Assembly: GCA_002746115.1 (NCBI GenBank)
Contig: NVXL01000218.1
Span: forward strand, 1 to 33,445
Direction: 5' to 3'
Source of the DNA: Alteromonadaceae bacterium
Lineage (GTDB): Bacteria > Pseudomonadota > Gammaproteobacteria > Pseudomonadales > Cellvibrionaceae
Length of the DNA stretch: 33,445 nt
Part shown: positions 1 through 8,450 of the stretch, in pieces
How positions within the stretch are numbered: the first letter of the stretch is position 1
How the letters are laid out: every line of letters begins with the position of its first letter
Notes under the pieces: generated by a model
Told to the model about the DNA's origin: nothing
What the model saw: the letters and a program-made list of their open reading frames with translations, nothing else
The model's database searches: none
Made by a program: the position numbers and the translations under genes

Positions 1-519
1 GGTGCTTTTACCGACGCCGCTGCCCGCCATAATACCAATACGCTGCCCTCGCCCGAGGGGGCAAAAAGTATCGAGCGCTTTTACTCCAGTCGGCAGTACT
101 GTGCGAATTGGGGTACGATCAAGAGGGTTTATTGGGCGCGCAAAAGAGCTGCCGTAGGCATTGGTTTCAATTGGGCCGAGTTTGTCTAAAGGGTTACCTA
201 GAGGATCGATTACTCGCCCTAGCAGGGCGTTACCGACGGGTATTTTTAAAGAATGATTGAGAGGTACAACGGTACTATTTAGGCATAAACCCTGTACCGA
301 ACCGAAGGGCATTAACAAGATACGCTCATTGCGTAAGCCTACGACTTCAGCTCGGCTGCGTGCCCCTTCTTTTGCTTGAATAATCTCTACAAGCTCCCCC
401 TGATGCACATCGTCGCAGCCAGACGCTTCAATGACGCCGCCATGTATTGCGGTTAATTTGCCTGTCTGACGCCCAAGTTTGAGTGAGCGTATAGCATCTA
501 AGTAGGCAAGTTCAGTCAT
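1..519 (-). CDS. fliI: Flagellum-specific ATPase FliI, N-terminal part (runs off the window edge)
   Basis: FliI is the hexameric ATPase that energises and orders flagellar type III export at the cytoplasmic face of the basal body. Translating the minus strand from the ATG at 519 gives 173 codons to the window edge. They show the beta-barrel N domain, an LLGRVIDPLGNPLD segment typical of FliI/SctN, and a Walker A motif (GSGVGKST) at the very edge, where the rest of the catalytic domain is cut off. The start overlaps the last 8 bases of fliH (GACAATGACTGA), so the two are probably translationally coupled. Neighbours fliH and fliF favour FliI over a virulence SctN ATPase. Only the N-terminal third is visible. 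Confidence 0.93.
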   Translation of the reverse strand, partial: MTELAYLDAIRSLKLGRQTGKLTAIHGGVIEASGCDDVHQGELVEIIQAKEGARSRAEVVGLRNERILLMPFGSVQGLCLNSTVVPLNHSLKIPVGNALLGRVIDPLGNPLDKLGPIETNAYGSSFARPINPLDRTPIRTVLPTGVKALDTFCPLGRGQRIGIMAGSGVGKST

Positions 520-1309
520 TGTCGGTAAATCTTTTTTGTAGTGTTTCTACTAGAGCATCTCGAATTTGATCGACTTGTGCGAGTACGCTCATATCCAAGG
601 TAGAAAAGCCGGATTCGATAAAACAGCTGCCCGGTTGTAGTTGGCGATCCTCGATAAATTGACACTGCTCTTTGGTTTCTTTGCTGAGTTGCGCAACGAT
701 ACCTAGATCTTCTCGGGCTAGCCGTATTTTCACTTGAGCTTGTGTATTTTCATCAGCAATAGAAGTCTTGATTGTATGCTCGATGATATGTTGATAGCAC
801 TTGGTTTCACCTGTGAGTTTATATAGGCAAGCTAAGCTCAAACGTATCATGCTGGCTTCGAGCTCGATATTTTTTTGTTTTCTTAGTGTGCTAATTTCCT
901 TGATTAATGTTTCCAATACTTGACTGTCGCGTGTTAATACCAATTGCTCACGCTGATGATCTTGATCTAGTTGTGCTTTATGCTGTCGGACTTGTTCTTC
1001 GATTTCTGCTGCGATCATTTTTTTTGCGTCAAGAAGGCCTTGATCGCGCGCTTCAGTTTTTAAGGTTTCTAATTCGTCCTTGAAAATTCTGGCAAGCTCT
1101 GGTTTTTCTATGTTTTGGTTTTGGTTTTGGTTTTGACTTGGGCTGGGTTCTAAATCGGTATTTGATAAATCCACTCGGGTTTTATTTTTATCGATGTCAT
1201 TTATACTAATATCATTTATCTTGGTATTGCGATTATCTTGTTGCATCATATCGCTGTCGAGTGATCGACGAGTGTTAGCAAGGGTGATATTCTTAATTAA
1301 CTTACTCAT
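512..1309 (-). CDS. fliH: Flagellar export ATPase regulator FliH
   Basis: FliH (SctL family) binds FliI and forms the stalk linking the ATPase to the C ring during flagellar export. The 265-residue product has a polar, low-complexity N-terminal region (about 1-70, with a QN repeat), a long charged coiled-coil-like stretch (about 70-145), and a C-terminal domain containing DLGIVAQL and PGSCFIESGFSTLD. The last matches the conserved G-x-x-x-E-x-x-x-G-x-x-D signature near the FliH C terminus. It lies between the 135-codon gene (4-base gap) and fliI (8-base overlap), as expected in a fliF-fliI operon. The length is typical to slightly long because of the N-terminal extension. Confidence 0.9.
   Translation of the reverse strand: MSKLIKNITLANTRRSLDSDMMQQDNRNTKINDISINDIDKNKTRVDLSNTDLEPSPSQNQNQNQNIEKPELARIFKDELETLKTEARDQGLLDAKKMIAAEIEEQVRQHKAQLDQDHQREQLVLTRDSQVLETLIKEISTLRKQKNIELEASMIRLSLACLYKLTGETKCYQHIIEHTIKTSIADENTQAQVKIRLAREDLGIVAQLSKETKEQCQFIEDRQLQPGSCFIESGFSTLDMSVLAQVDQIRDALVETLQKRFTDND
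1113..1136 (-). repeat. Hexanucleotide tandem repeat inside fliH
   Basis: Three perfect copies and one imperfect copy of TTTTGG (plus strand) encode alternating Gln-Asn in the N-terminal part of FliH. The unit is a multiple of three, so slippage would lengthen or shorten the QN tract without shifting the frame. Confidence 0.85.
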
Positions 1310-1313
1310 TTCA

Positions 1314-1721
1314 TTATTCAGTTGCTAAAGCAATGATGGTTTTTTTCAATGCTGGGGGAATGTCTTCGATGACTTCCTGAGGCGGAATTTTTAATCCAAA
1401 TTTACGTTTAATCGATGCCCTTTCGCGTTTTTCTATGCAGCCTAATAGCAGGCTTTGCCAAAACTGAGGCATATTTGGCAGGTCTTTTACTTTGCTTAAT
1501 GTCGAGGCCTGTAGTTTGCTTTCTTCTATACCGTTAATTGAGCTCATGACGGCATCAATGATAGTTGGATCTCGGTTTAAACCTAGTTCGCTTATTTCAC
1601 GAAGCAATGGCGTAAGGGTGTTTTGCTCTTCCTCAGAGAGGCGGTTGAGTATCCATTTTTGATCCTTTCCTCTTAAGCAGGAAATTTTTAGCGCTAATTC
1701 ACGATGTAATTTAACTGGCAT
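1314..1721 (-). CDS. Small protein in the fliG position (FliG-N-like or SctK-like; unassigned)
   Basis: This 135-residue protein sits exactly where fliG is expected, between fliF (11-base overlap) and fliH (4-base gap), so it should be co-translated with MS-ring and export genes. FliG is usually about 330 residues with N, M and C domains; this is less than half. Residues about 8-55 form amphipathic helices (ALKISCLRGKDQKWILNRLS, then a TPLLREISELGL stretch) with spacing reminiscent of one FliG ARM-like unit, possibly the N domain that binds the FliF tail. No FliG C-domain charged torque helix or M-domain EHPQ-type motif is visible. Alternatively it may be analogous to SctK, which lies between SctJ and SctL genes in type III secretion operons. 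Identity is inferred from position only. Confidence 0.8.
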   Translation of the reverse strand: MPVKLHRELALKISCLRGKDQKWILNRLSEEEQNTLTPLLREISELGLNRDPTIIDAVMSSINGIEESKLQASTLSKVKDLPNMPQFWQSLLLGCIEKRERASIKRKFGLKIPPQEVIEDIPPALKKTIIALATE

Positions 1722-3192
1722 CGCTCAGTGTTCCTTGTGCTATCCATGTTTTGGCTTCCTGTAGTAACTGTTCCAGCTCTTGCTGGCTTAAACTTCTTAC
1801 CGTTGTCTTTTTGGGTTTACGTAGTATTAATAAGCTTAGTAATACAAGAATTATGGCAGCTGCGCATGCGAGAACAATAAGCGCTAGAGTTGTATCGCTC
1901 ATAAACCGCTTGCCTGCAATGGTGTTGAGTAGCGAGTTATCGTGAGCTAGTTGCTCGTTAATTGAGCGATGGGTATCGTCTGTTCGGGTGTCTAATTGTG
2001 TGCGCTTATTATTGTTCAAACCGTCGGCGAGTAAACGGCCTCCGAGTAAATTGTCTGGCGTTACAGTAATAGAGGTATTTGTCCTTGATAAGGTAGTGAC
2101 GACACTAATTCGGTCACCGCGCAATACGTCTAGGCCTAGACCGGCACTTAATACTTGCTCAATGTCGGAAAGGGTTTGTTCTGATAAGTCTACTCTGATG
2201 ACAATACCGACACTAAGCGTTTTTATGTCGCCAGATGCATACGAAATCTCGGAGCGTTCGGTGGAGAATACAAACTCTTCTTCTACGTCAGAGCCGTCGG
2301 CACGGCTTTTAGGCGAATCTTTTCCGCTGGCTTGACCTTGAGTAATTTTACGTTTACTTTTTTTGAGTAAGCCTTGCGTACCTTTTATCGGGATAATCTC
2401 CTCCCTCACCGCGCGCATTTGGTCATAATCGAGGGTAGCGTTAACGGCAATTTGTACATTGTCAGGGTGCACAAAACCCTCGATCAAGGTTCGGGCTTTT
2501 TGGGTCAGTGCTAGCTCAATAGCGTTAGCAGAGGCTGGTGCATGGCTATTTGCTGGGTTGGAGCTAGTTGATAATATATTACCGCTTTCATTGAGAACGA
2601 CCACCTTATTAGCCGCTAAGCCTTCAACGGTGCTAGCAACGAGTTCACTGATACCAGATATTTGTTCGGCGCTTAGGTGCTGGCCTTTGCTAGTTGTGAT
2701 GACAACGGAGGCTTTGGGGCTGGTTTGCTGATCGCGAAAAATTGATTGCTTGGGGATATTTAGATGTACGCGCGCGCGGCGCACTTCTTCAAAATCGCTA
2801 ATGGTGTGTGCGATTTCGGCTTCCATGGCGCGCTGGTAATTAATGCGCTGAGTAAACTCCGACATACCGTAGTCTGTTTCCCCAAAGAGTTCGAGTCCGG
2901 GGCGTGTATCGGCGGGAATGCCCATACCACTGAGTTCTTGCCGTATTTGCGCAATGTGATTGGCATTAACGAGCAATAACCCAGTCTCTTCTTGTTCTTT
3001 GAACGGTTCTTTGGATGCCATTAAGTGATTGATTGCGGCGTTGCGTGAATCAGCGCTGATATCACTTGTGAATAATGCTTGCCATGATGGCGTGAGTAAC
3101 CACCAAGTACCAATGAGCGCGATACCGGTAATGGTAGCTAGGCCTATATACAATCCTATTCTTTTTGAGATGAAAGAAGTACCTTCGCCCAC
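1711..3192 (-). CDS. fliF: Flagellar MS-ring protein FliF
   Basis: FliF forms the inner-membrane MS ring on which the C ring and rod are built. The 493-residue product has a first membrane segment (about 12-31), the YscJ/FliF ring-building region with the classic DYGMSEFTQRINYQRA motif (about 108-123) and RRARVHLNIPKQSIF, the FliF C-terminal periplasmic domain, and a second membrane segment (about 435-458) followed by a short cytoplasmic tail. The tail ends EAKTWIAQG, a weak echo of the FliG-binding helix in other FliF proteins. It is shorter than the usual 540-570 residues. Upstream on the same strand is an ankyrin lipoprotein gene rather than fliE, so fliF is separated from the rest of its usual operon. 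Confidence 0.95.
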   Translation of the reverse strand: MGEGTSFISKRIGLYIGLATITGIALIGTWWLLTPSWQALFTSDISADSRNAAINHLMASKEPFKEQEETGLLLVNANHIAQIRQELSGMGIPADTRPGLELFGETDYGMSEFTQRINYQRAMEAEIAHTISDFEEVRRARVHLNIPKQSIFRDQQTSPKASVVITTSKGQHLSAEQISGISELVASTVEGLAANKVVVLNESGNILSTSSNPANSHAPASANAIELALTQKARTLIEGFVHPDNVQIAVNATLDYDQMRAVREEIIPIKGTQGLLKKSKRKITQGQASGKDSPKSRADGSDVEEEFVFSTERSEISYASGDIKTLSVGIVIRVDLSEQTLSDIEQVLSAGLGLDVLRGDRISVVTTLSRTNTSITVTPDNLLGGRLLADGLNNNKRTQLDTRTDDTHRSINEQLAHDNSLLNTIAGKRFMSDTTLALIVLACAAAIILVLLSLLILRKPKKTTVRSLSQQELEQLLQEAKTWIAQGTLSDAS

Positions 3193-3290
3193 GGGATATC
3201 CTATTGTTGGTCAGTCTAGGTTTATTAAGGATAGTAAAGTGTTGGCGCTTTTGATGTTTAAAACGACATTCGTCACTAAATAAGCGATTT

Positions 3291-3644
3291 TTATTCTGTC
3301 GCGCCCCGAGTTTTAAGCAATACAATAAGCTTCTTGCGTTTGTGAGTACTCGCTAAGCGTAATGGTGTTGAGCCTTTTTTTGTAAGTGCGTTAACGTCAG
3401 CTCCGTAGTTTAGCAGTGTCTTCGCGACCGCTTCATGGCCTTTAAAAGCCGCCCAATGCAGAGGTGTTGCGCCTTCGCTATTGAGGCTGTCGACGGGTAT
3501 ACCGCTATCGAGTAATTCGAGAACCTCCTTATTGTTACCGCGAAGCGCGGCATCATGCAGTGGCGGCTCGTCACCAAGGCCTGGGCCGCAGGCTATTAGC
3601 AAGGCTAAGGATAAAAGCAAAAGAGTGGTCTTAAGTCCTTTCAT
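3291..3644 (-). CDS. Ankyrin-repeat lipoprotein
   Basis: The 117-residue product begins with a lipoprotein signal peptide (lipobox LIAC, Cys19) followed by about three ankyrin repeats. Repeat hallmarks visible are PLHDAALRG, a TPLHWAAFKGHEAV stretch with a following LLNYGADVNA, and TPLRLAS. The repeats probably form a small protein-binding surface anchored to a membrane in the periplasm. Ankyrin proteins of this size in proteobacteria are often of unknown function. The gene ends 98 bp upstream of the fliF start on the same strand, so transcription through it may supply fliF. Whether it takes part in flagellar assembly cannot be told from sequence. Confidence 0.85.
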   Translation of the reverse strand: MKGLKTTLLLLSLALLIACGPGLGDEPPLHDAALRGNNKEVLELLDSGIPVDSLNSEGATPLHWAAFKGHEAVAKTLLNYGADVNALTKKGSTPLRLASTHKRKKLIVLLKTRGATE

Positions 3645-3912
3645 TAGTGTTTCTCATTTGCGTTTCTCATTAGATTGGCTCATTTGCGTTTATCATTGAA
3701 TCGTCCTGTTTTTAGCATAGCACTGCTTGGCAGTCTTCCTATTTGCTATATCGTACAGTTTGGGCTTGGCTAATGATTCGTTTGACACCTTGATCCAGCA
3801 TCGCACGCTGGAGATGGAAATGCCCAATAAGAGGCGATGCTCCGCTATAATTGTATTGATCTGAGGAGAATCCCCTTTTTTAAATCTATCGAACGAGGAA
3901 TAACAGCTCACT
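3645..3912. promoter_or_regulatory. Divergent intergenic region between ankyrin gene and hybrid kinase
   Basis: This 268-bp region separates genes transcribed outward and should carry promoters for both the ankyrin/fliF side and the hybrid kinase. It holds a near-perfect direct repeat (TCATTTGCGTTTxTCATT, around 3655-3695). A GAGGAA Shine-Dalgarno-like sequence at 3895-3900 lies 12 bases before the kinase ATG. No clear sigma-70, sigma-54 or sigma-28 promoter stands out by eye. Confidence 0.4.
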
Positions 3913-6900
3913 ATGAGATTGCGGTTTTTACTTAAATATATCGCTCTGTCTTTTTTGAGCTGTGGGTCTGTAGCAATTAGTCATGCTGGTGCTGGTGGGG
4001 AGCCCTCTCGTTTACGTTTTAGCACGCTAGACCTACAAGAATTTGATGTCATATCTTTTCAAACCACCGCACTTGAGGATGCTCAAGGGTTTATGTGGTT
4101 TGGCGGCAACGGAGGCCTTGGCCGTTATGATGGTTATGAGCTTAAACTCTTTAAAAATCAACCTAGAGACGTTAATAGTCTAGAAGGGAATTATGTCCGC
4201 GATATACGGATGGATACTCAGGGGCGAATGTGGGTTATCACGTCTTCAGGGCTTAATCGTTATGACCCTAACACGGAGGGTTTTACTCGTTTTATCGATA
4301 TTGTACAGAGCCCCGATATGCAACCTGCGAGTTATATTGAGTGTGTTGAGCTGGGTGACCAAAATTATTTCTGGGTTGGTACTGGGCAAGGATTAAGTCG
4401 TTTCAATATTGAAACCGGGCAAACCGAGCAGATCACACTAAAAAATTCGCAAGGTGTGGCGACGAGTTACCGCATTATTGATATCTATAAAGATCGGCAG
4501 GGCATGCTCTGGCTGGGCACCTATGCCCAAGGTCTAATTCGTTTTAATCCTAAAGATGGGGCGAGTGAGCTCTATGTGTATAATCTCGATATTGCCGGGC
4601 AAGGTGCGAATAGCGCTCAATCGGAGCCGGGGCTGTTAAGCCCGATTATCAGTATTGCCGAAGACCAGCGCCAGCGCCTGTGGTTTGGGACGCGTGGGGC
4701 GGGGCTTTTTATGTTCGATCGTCATTCTGGCATATTTACGGCTTATCGACATGACCCGAAAAACCCCAATAGCCTCGGTTCCAATATCGTTCAGCGCTTG
4801 TTAATTGATAGACAGAATAATTTTTTGATCGCTACCAATGGTGGCGGGATGAATCACTTTAATCAAGATATTAATCGACCGATGTTTTATTCGTATCGAT
4901 TTGAACAAGATAACCCAAAAAGTATTGGCAGCGATAAAGTGTTTAACATCTATCAAGACCTGAGTGACAATCTTTGGTTGGGGTATTTTCCGAGCGGTGT
5001 TTCTAAGCTGGCACCTTACGCGTCTAATTTTCGAAGTTATCACTACAATGCATACCTTGATAATAGTTTAAGTCATAAATCTGTTATTTCGCTTGCCGAA
5101 GATAAGGTAGGGAAACTTTGGGTGGGTACTGAGCGTGGGTTAAATTACTTGTCCTTGAAAGCGGATACAGTTGTTCGTTACCAAAGCAAAATACAAGCTA
5201 ATTCGGACGATGCTCAGCGTCTGGGAGACCGGCTGCCAAACAGCCAGAGCGGTACCGGCTTGGCAGGCTTCGATAATAAACCTATTGAGACCTTAACATT
5301 TGATTCAAGAAATAACTTTTGGGTAGGCACCTGGAAAGGTGGATTATATCGACGCGAGTATGGCAGCGATACATTTGTCCACTATTACGATAAGCTTATT
5401 GATAAGCAAAAAAGCTTAGACAGCCTAAATGTTCGTCATGTTAAAGAAGATAGGCAAGGTCGAATATGGGTCGCTACTGATGCGGGGCTTTTACGCTACA
5501 TGCCTTTCTCGGATGATTTCAAAGTCTATAACGGTGGTGCCGATAAACGAGCTAACATTGTTCAGCGTGATATCCATAGACTTTATGAAAACAGCCGAGG
5601 TGAGTTCTGGTTGGGGACGGAGGGCGGCATCGCGTTACTCGATCGTGATACCGGTAAGTTTCAATATTTTTACAATCGCCCCGGCGATGCAGAGAGTTTA
5701 AGTTTCGGTAATATTTGGGCTATTTTAGAAGATAGCCGTGGAAATATGTGGTTTGGCCGCAACCGCCTTAATCGTGATAATAATGGGCGCCCGTTAAATT
5801 TTACGACCTATGGTGTGGATGATGGCTTGGCTGATACTAATGTTACGGGTATTGTTGAAGATCAAACGGGGATGATCTGGTTCTCAACAGCGAAGGGATT
5901 GTCACGGTTTAATCCAAAAACCGAAACTTTCAATAATTACAGCAAGCGACACGGTCTCGCGGGTAATGTGCATAATCGTCCCGCTTACGCACAATTGTCT
6001 AATGGTGAATTAGCATTTGGCAGTACCGAAGGGCTGAGTATTTTTAGACCGACGGAATTGTTTGAAAATAAGAAAATTCCACCAGTCGTATTGACAAAAT
6101 TTTCGTTATTTAATAAACCTGTTGTCATAGGGGGAGAAGGCTCACCGTTACAGCAATCCATTAGTCAAATATCTGATTTGGTCTTAAACCACAAGCAATC
6201 TATCTTTTCTTTAGAGTTTGCTGCATTGAATTATCATTTGCCGGAGCTTAATAGGTACAGCTACCGCTTAGAAGGCTTCGAGAAAGATTGGACTGAGCCC
6301 AGTGCTCGGCGTACTGTCACCTATATGAATTTGGATCCAGGGCGCTATACCTTCCGGGTTAGAGGTGCCAATAATGATATGACATGGAATGCGGCTGGCG
6401 CATCCATTAATGTGCGTATTTTGCCAGCGTGGTGGCGATCTTGGTGGGCATATAGCCTATATTTTATTATTGGTGGTGCTATATTTTGGTTAATATTTTA
6501 TACCTTTATTAATAAAAATCAGGCTCGAATAGCTCAGAGGGAAAAAAATGCTCGCACGCAATTTTTTGCAAATATGAGCCATGAAATTCGCACACCGCTA
6601 ACCGCGATTAAAGGTTATGCCGAACTTATCGAAGGGAAGATGCCCAGTAATAGCGATGTCCATGAGCATGCGAAAACGATCATTTCCAGTAGCAATCATC
6701 TGATTCAAATTGTGAATGATGTGTTAAATCTGTCAAAATTTGAATCAGGCAAGATGCAAATAGAAGCGATTGTTGTGGATGTTCCCAAAATGATTCAGGA
6801 TACCTACAATTTCTTTTATCTCTCAGCTAGAAGAAAGAGCCTCTATTTTGAAGTGGATATTGTTGATGAAATACCCAGAAATATTATTTCTGATCCTTTG

Positions 6901-8214
6901 CGAATGCGTCAAATATTGATTAATCTCTGCAGTAATGCCATTAAGTTTACTGCTATCGGTGGTGTTACCTTGACGGTATCATGCGATCGAAAAAATGAGC
7001 GTCTTTTATTTTCGATAAAAGATACCGGTGTTGGCATGACTCAAGCTCAATGCGATAAACTCTTTCGTGCGTTTGAACAAGGGGATGTATCGACGACGCG
7101 GCATTATGGTGGTACGGGCTTAGGTTTGTATTTGTCTCAAAAAATTGCGCTTAAGCTAGGTGGAGAGATAAGCGTTGAGAGTGCTCTAAACAAGGGAAGT
7201 TTGTTTGGTTTTTCCATCAGTAGTGGGCCGCTTGATCAAACGGGGTGGGTAAGTTCTGTTGACTGTATGTTCAAAGCCAAGCCTCCCAAAGCTACCGCTG
7301 ATGATCAGCCGCTTTGCGGGAATGTATTGTTTGCCGAGGATAACGTTGATAATCAAATATTAGTTCGGAGTATGTTGGAGGGTGCTAAGGTTAATTTGTC
7401 CGTTGTGAGTAATGGTCAAGAGGCCTTGGCGGCAATCGGAAGTGATAACGCCGAGTATGCATTTGATTTAGTTCTCATGGATTTGCGGATGCCGGTCATG
7501 TCTGGAGTTTCTGCCGCGAGAGAGCTGTTAAATAGAGGTATTAATATCCCTTTGATTGCCGTAAGTGCTGATATTTCAGGTGGAGATATCGAGGAATATA
7601 TGGCCTTAGGTTTTATCGCGTTTATTGAGAAACCCTTTAGCCGGGATAAGTTTTATGCGACGGTTACGCCGTATTTAAACAAAGCCTCCGCTTCTAGACC
7701 CGAAGCTTGTAAGCTTAATGCCGGGTTGATGATAAGCGATGCGGCAACGCTGGGTGCTGACAATGCAGTGAATGTTGAGAATAATGGAGGCGAAGTGGAG
7801 GCCGCGTCGCAGGCCATAAAGCCCGGTGAAAATGGCGTTGGTGCACGGTGCGGCAAGATTCTATTGGCTGAGGATACGCTCGCAAACCAGAAGCTAATTC
7901 AGTATTTTGTTAAACAGATCGGTATGGATATCGACATTGTTAGCGATGGTCAACAAGTTCTAGATTATATGAAGAATAATACTGTCGATCTTATCTTAAT
8001 GGATATGTACATGCCTGTTATGGACGGAAAAACTGCGACGATGCACTTGCGTGCGCAGGGCTGTACGGTGCCAATATATGCTTTAACGGCTGAAGATCGG
8101 CCAGAAAAAATACATGATTATATGTTGGCTGGGTGCAATCACTACCTTAGTAAGCCAATTGACTTCCCCGAGTTAAAACGGGTGCTTTTGGAGTACAGCA
8201 ATAATGATGGGTGA
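3913..8214 (+). CDS. Propeller-type hybrid sensor histidine kinase with two receiver domains
   Basis: The 1433-residue sensor has a signal peptide (about 1-26) and about fourteen periplasmic propeller repeats of the two-component regulator propeller type (WFGG-N-GGLGRYDGY, LWLGTYAQGL, IWFSTAKGLSRF and others), enough for two seven-bladed propellers. A Y_Y_Y domain follows (about 766-838), then one membrane segment (about 842-866). The cytoplasmic part has a HisKA domain (NMSHEIRTP, phosphoacceptor His890), HATPase_c (N box NLCSNAIKFT, DTGVGM, GGTGLGL) and two receiver domains with Asp1190 (LVLMDLRMPVMSG) and Asp1364 (LILMDMYMPVMDG). Both receivers keep their acidic pair, Thr/Ser and Lys. There is no HTH or Hpt domain, so output needs a separate phosphotransferase and regulator. 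In related proteins the propellers sense sugars or other periplasmic ligands; the ligand here is unknown. Confidence 0.93.
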   Translation: MRLRFLLKYIALSFLSCGSVAISHAGAGGEPSRLRFSTLDLQEFDVISFQTTALEDAQGFMWFGGNGGLGRYDGYELKLFKNQPRDVNSLEGNYVRDIRMDTQGRMWVITSSGLNRYDPNTEGFTRFIDIVQSPDMQPASYIECVELGDQNYFWVGTGQGLSRFNIETGQTEQITLKNSQGVATSYRIIDIYKDRQGMLWLGTYAQGLIRFNPKDGASELYVYNLDIAGQGANSAQSEPGLLSPIISIAEDQRQRLWFGTRGAGLFMFDRHSGIFTAYRHDPKNPNSLGSNIVQRLLIDRQNNFLIATNGGGMNHFNQDINRPMFYSYRFEQDNPKSIGSDKVFNIYQDLSDNLWLGYFPSGVSKLAPYASNFRSYHYNAYLDNSLSHKSVISLAEDKVGKLWVGTERGLNYLSLKADTVVRYQSKIQANSDDAQRLGDRLPNSQSGTGLAGFDNKPIETLTFDSRNNFWVGTWKGGLYRREYGSDTFVHYYDKLIDKQKSLDSLNVRHVKEDRQGRIWVATDAGLLRYMPFSDDFKVYNGGADKRANIVQRDIHRLYENSRGEFWLGTEGGIALLDRDTGKFQYFYNRPGDAESLSFGNIWAILEDSRGNMWFGRNRLNRDNNGRPLNFTTYGVDDGLADTNVTGIVEDQTGMIWFSTAKGLSRFNPKTETFNNYSKRHGLAGNVHNRPAYAQLSNGELAFGSTEGLSIFRPTELFENKKIPPVVLTKFSLFNKPVVIGGEGSPLQQSISQISDLVLNHKQSIFSLEFAALNYHLPELNRYSYRLEGFEKDWTEPSARRTVTYMNLDPGRYTFRVRGANNDMTWNAAGASINVRILPAWWRSWWAYSLYFIIGGAIFWLIFYTFINKNQARIAQREKNARTQFFANMSHEIRTPLTAIKGYAELIEGKMPSNSDVHEHAKTIISSSNHLIQIVNDVLNLSKFESGKMQIEAIVVDVPKMIQDTYNFFYLSARRKSLYFEVDIVDEIPRNIISDPLRMRQILINLCSNAIKFTAIGGVTLTVSCDRKNERLLFSIKDTGVGMTQAQCDKLFRAFEQGDVSTTRHYGGTGLGLYLSQKIALKLGGEISVESALNKGSLFGFSISSGPLDQTGWVSSVDCMFKAKPPKATADDQPLCGNVLFAEDNVDNQILVRSMLEGAKVNLSVVSNGQEALAAIGSDNAEYAFDLVLMDLRMPVMSGVSAARELLNRGINIPLIAVSADISGGDIEEYMALGFIAFIEKPFSRDKFYATVTPYLNKASASRPEACKLNAGLMISDAATLGADNAVNVENNGGEVEAASQAIKPGENGVGARCGKILLAEDTLANQKLIQYFVKQIGMDIDIVSDGQQVLDYMKNNTVDLILMDMYMPVMDGKTATMHLRAQGCTVPIYALTAEDRPEKIHDYMLAGCNHYLSKPIDFPELKRVLLEYSNNDG

Positions 8215-8372
8215 GGTAAGGGCGAGCTAAGGGTGAATTGTAGGCGGCTAAGTCATTTTGTTGGCGCCAAAAGTTTCTTAAAGTGTGTAAAAAAATAGAA
8301 TTAGTACTTAGTGGGGATACTAAAAAATTCATCGCTCATACAGTATTACGCTTTAAACTCATTCATACAGCA

Positions 8373-8431
8373 AGTTCTTTTAGTTTTAGTTTTAGTTTTG
8401 GTTAAAGCTGAAGCTTTAGTTAAAGTTAAAG
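8373..8431. repeat. TTTTAG-type simple repeat and small hairpin upstream of AAA+ gene
   Basis: The spacer between the hybrid kinase and the AAA+ gene contains about four tandem TTTTAG/TTTTGG units, then an inverted repeat AAAGCT-GA-AGCTTT (8404-8417) and further TTAAAG copies just before the GTG start at 8451. It may be regulatory or simply low complexity. No T-tract makes it a convincing terminator. Confidence 0.5.
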
Positions 8432-8450
8432 TACCTGCTCAATTAACATT

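Noticed and set aside
3193-3290. Possible sigma-54 or sigma-28 flagellar promoter directly before fliF
   Set aside because: Scanning the minus strand by eye gave no element with correct GG/GC spacing or a GCCGATAA-type -10.
3693-3911. Reverse 72-codon frame upstream of the first hybrid kinase
   Set aside because: No ribosome site, no recognisable composition, and it fills exactly the region expected to hold divergent promoters.
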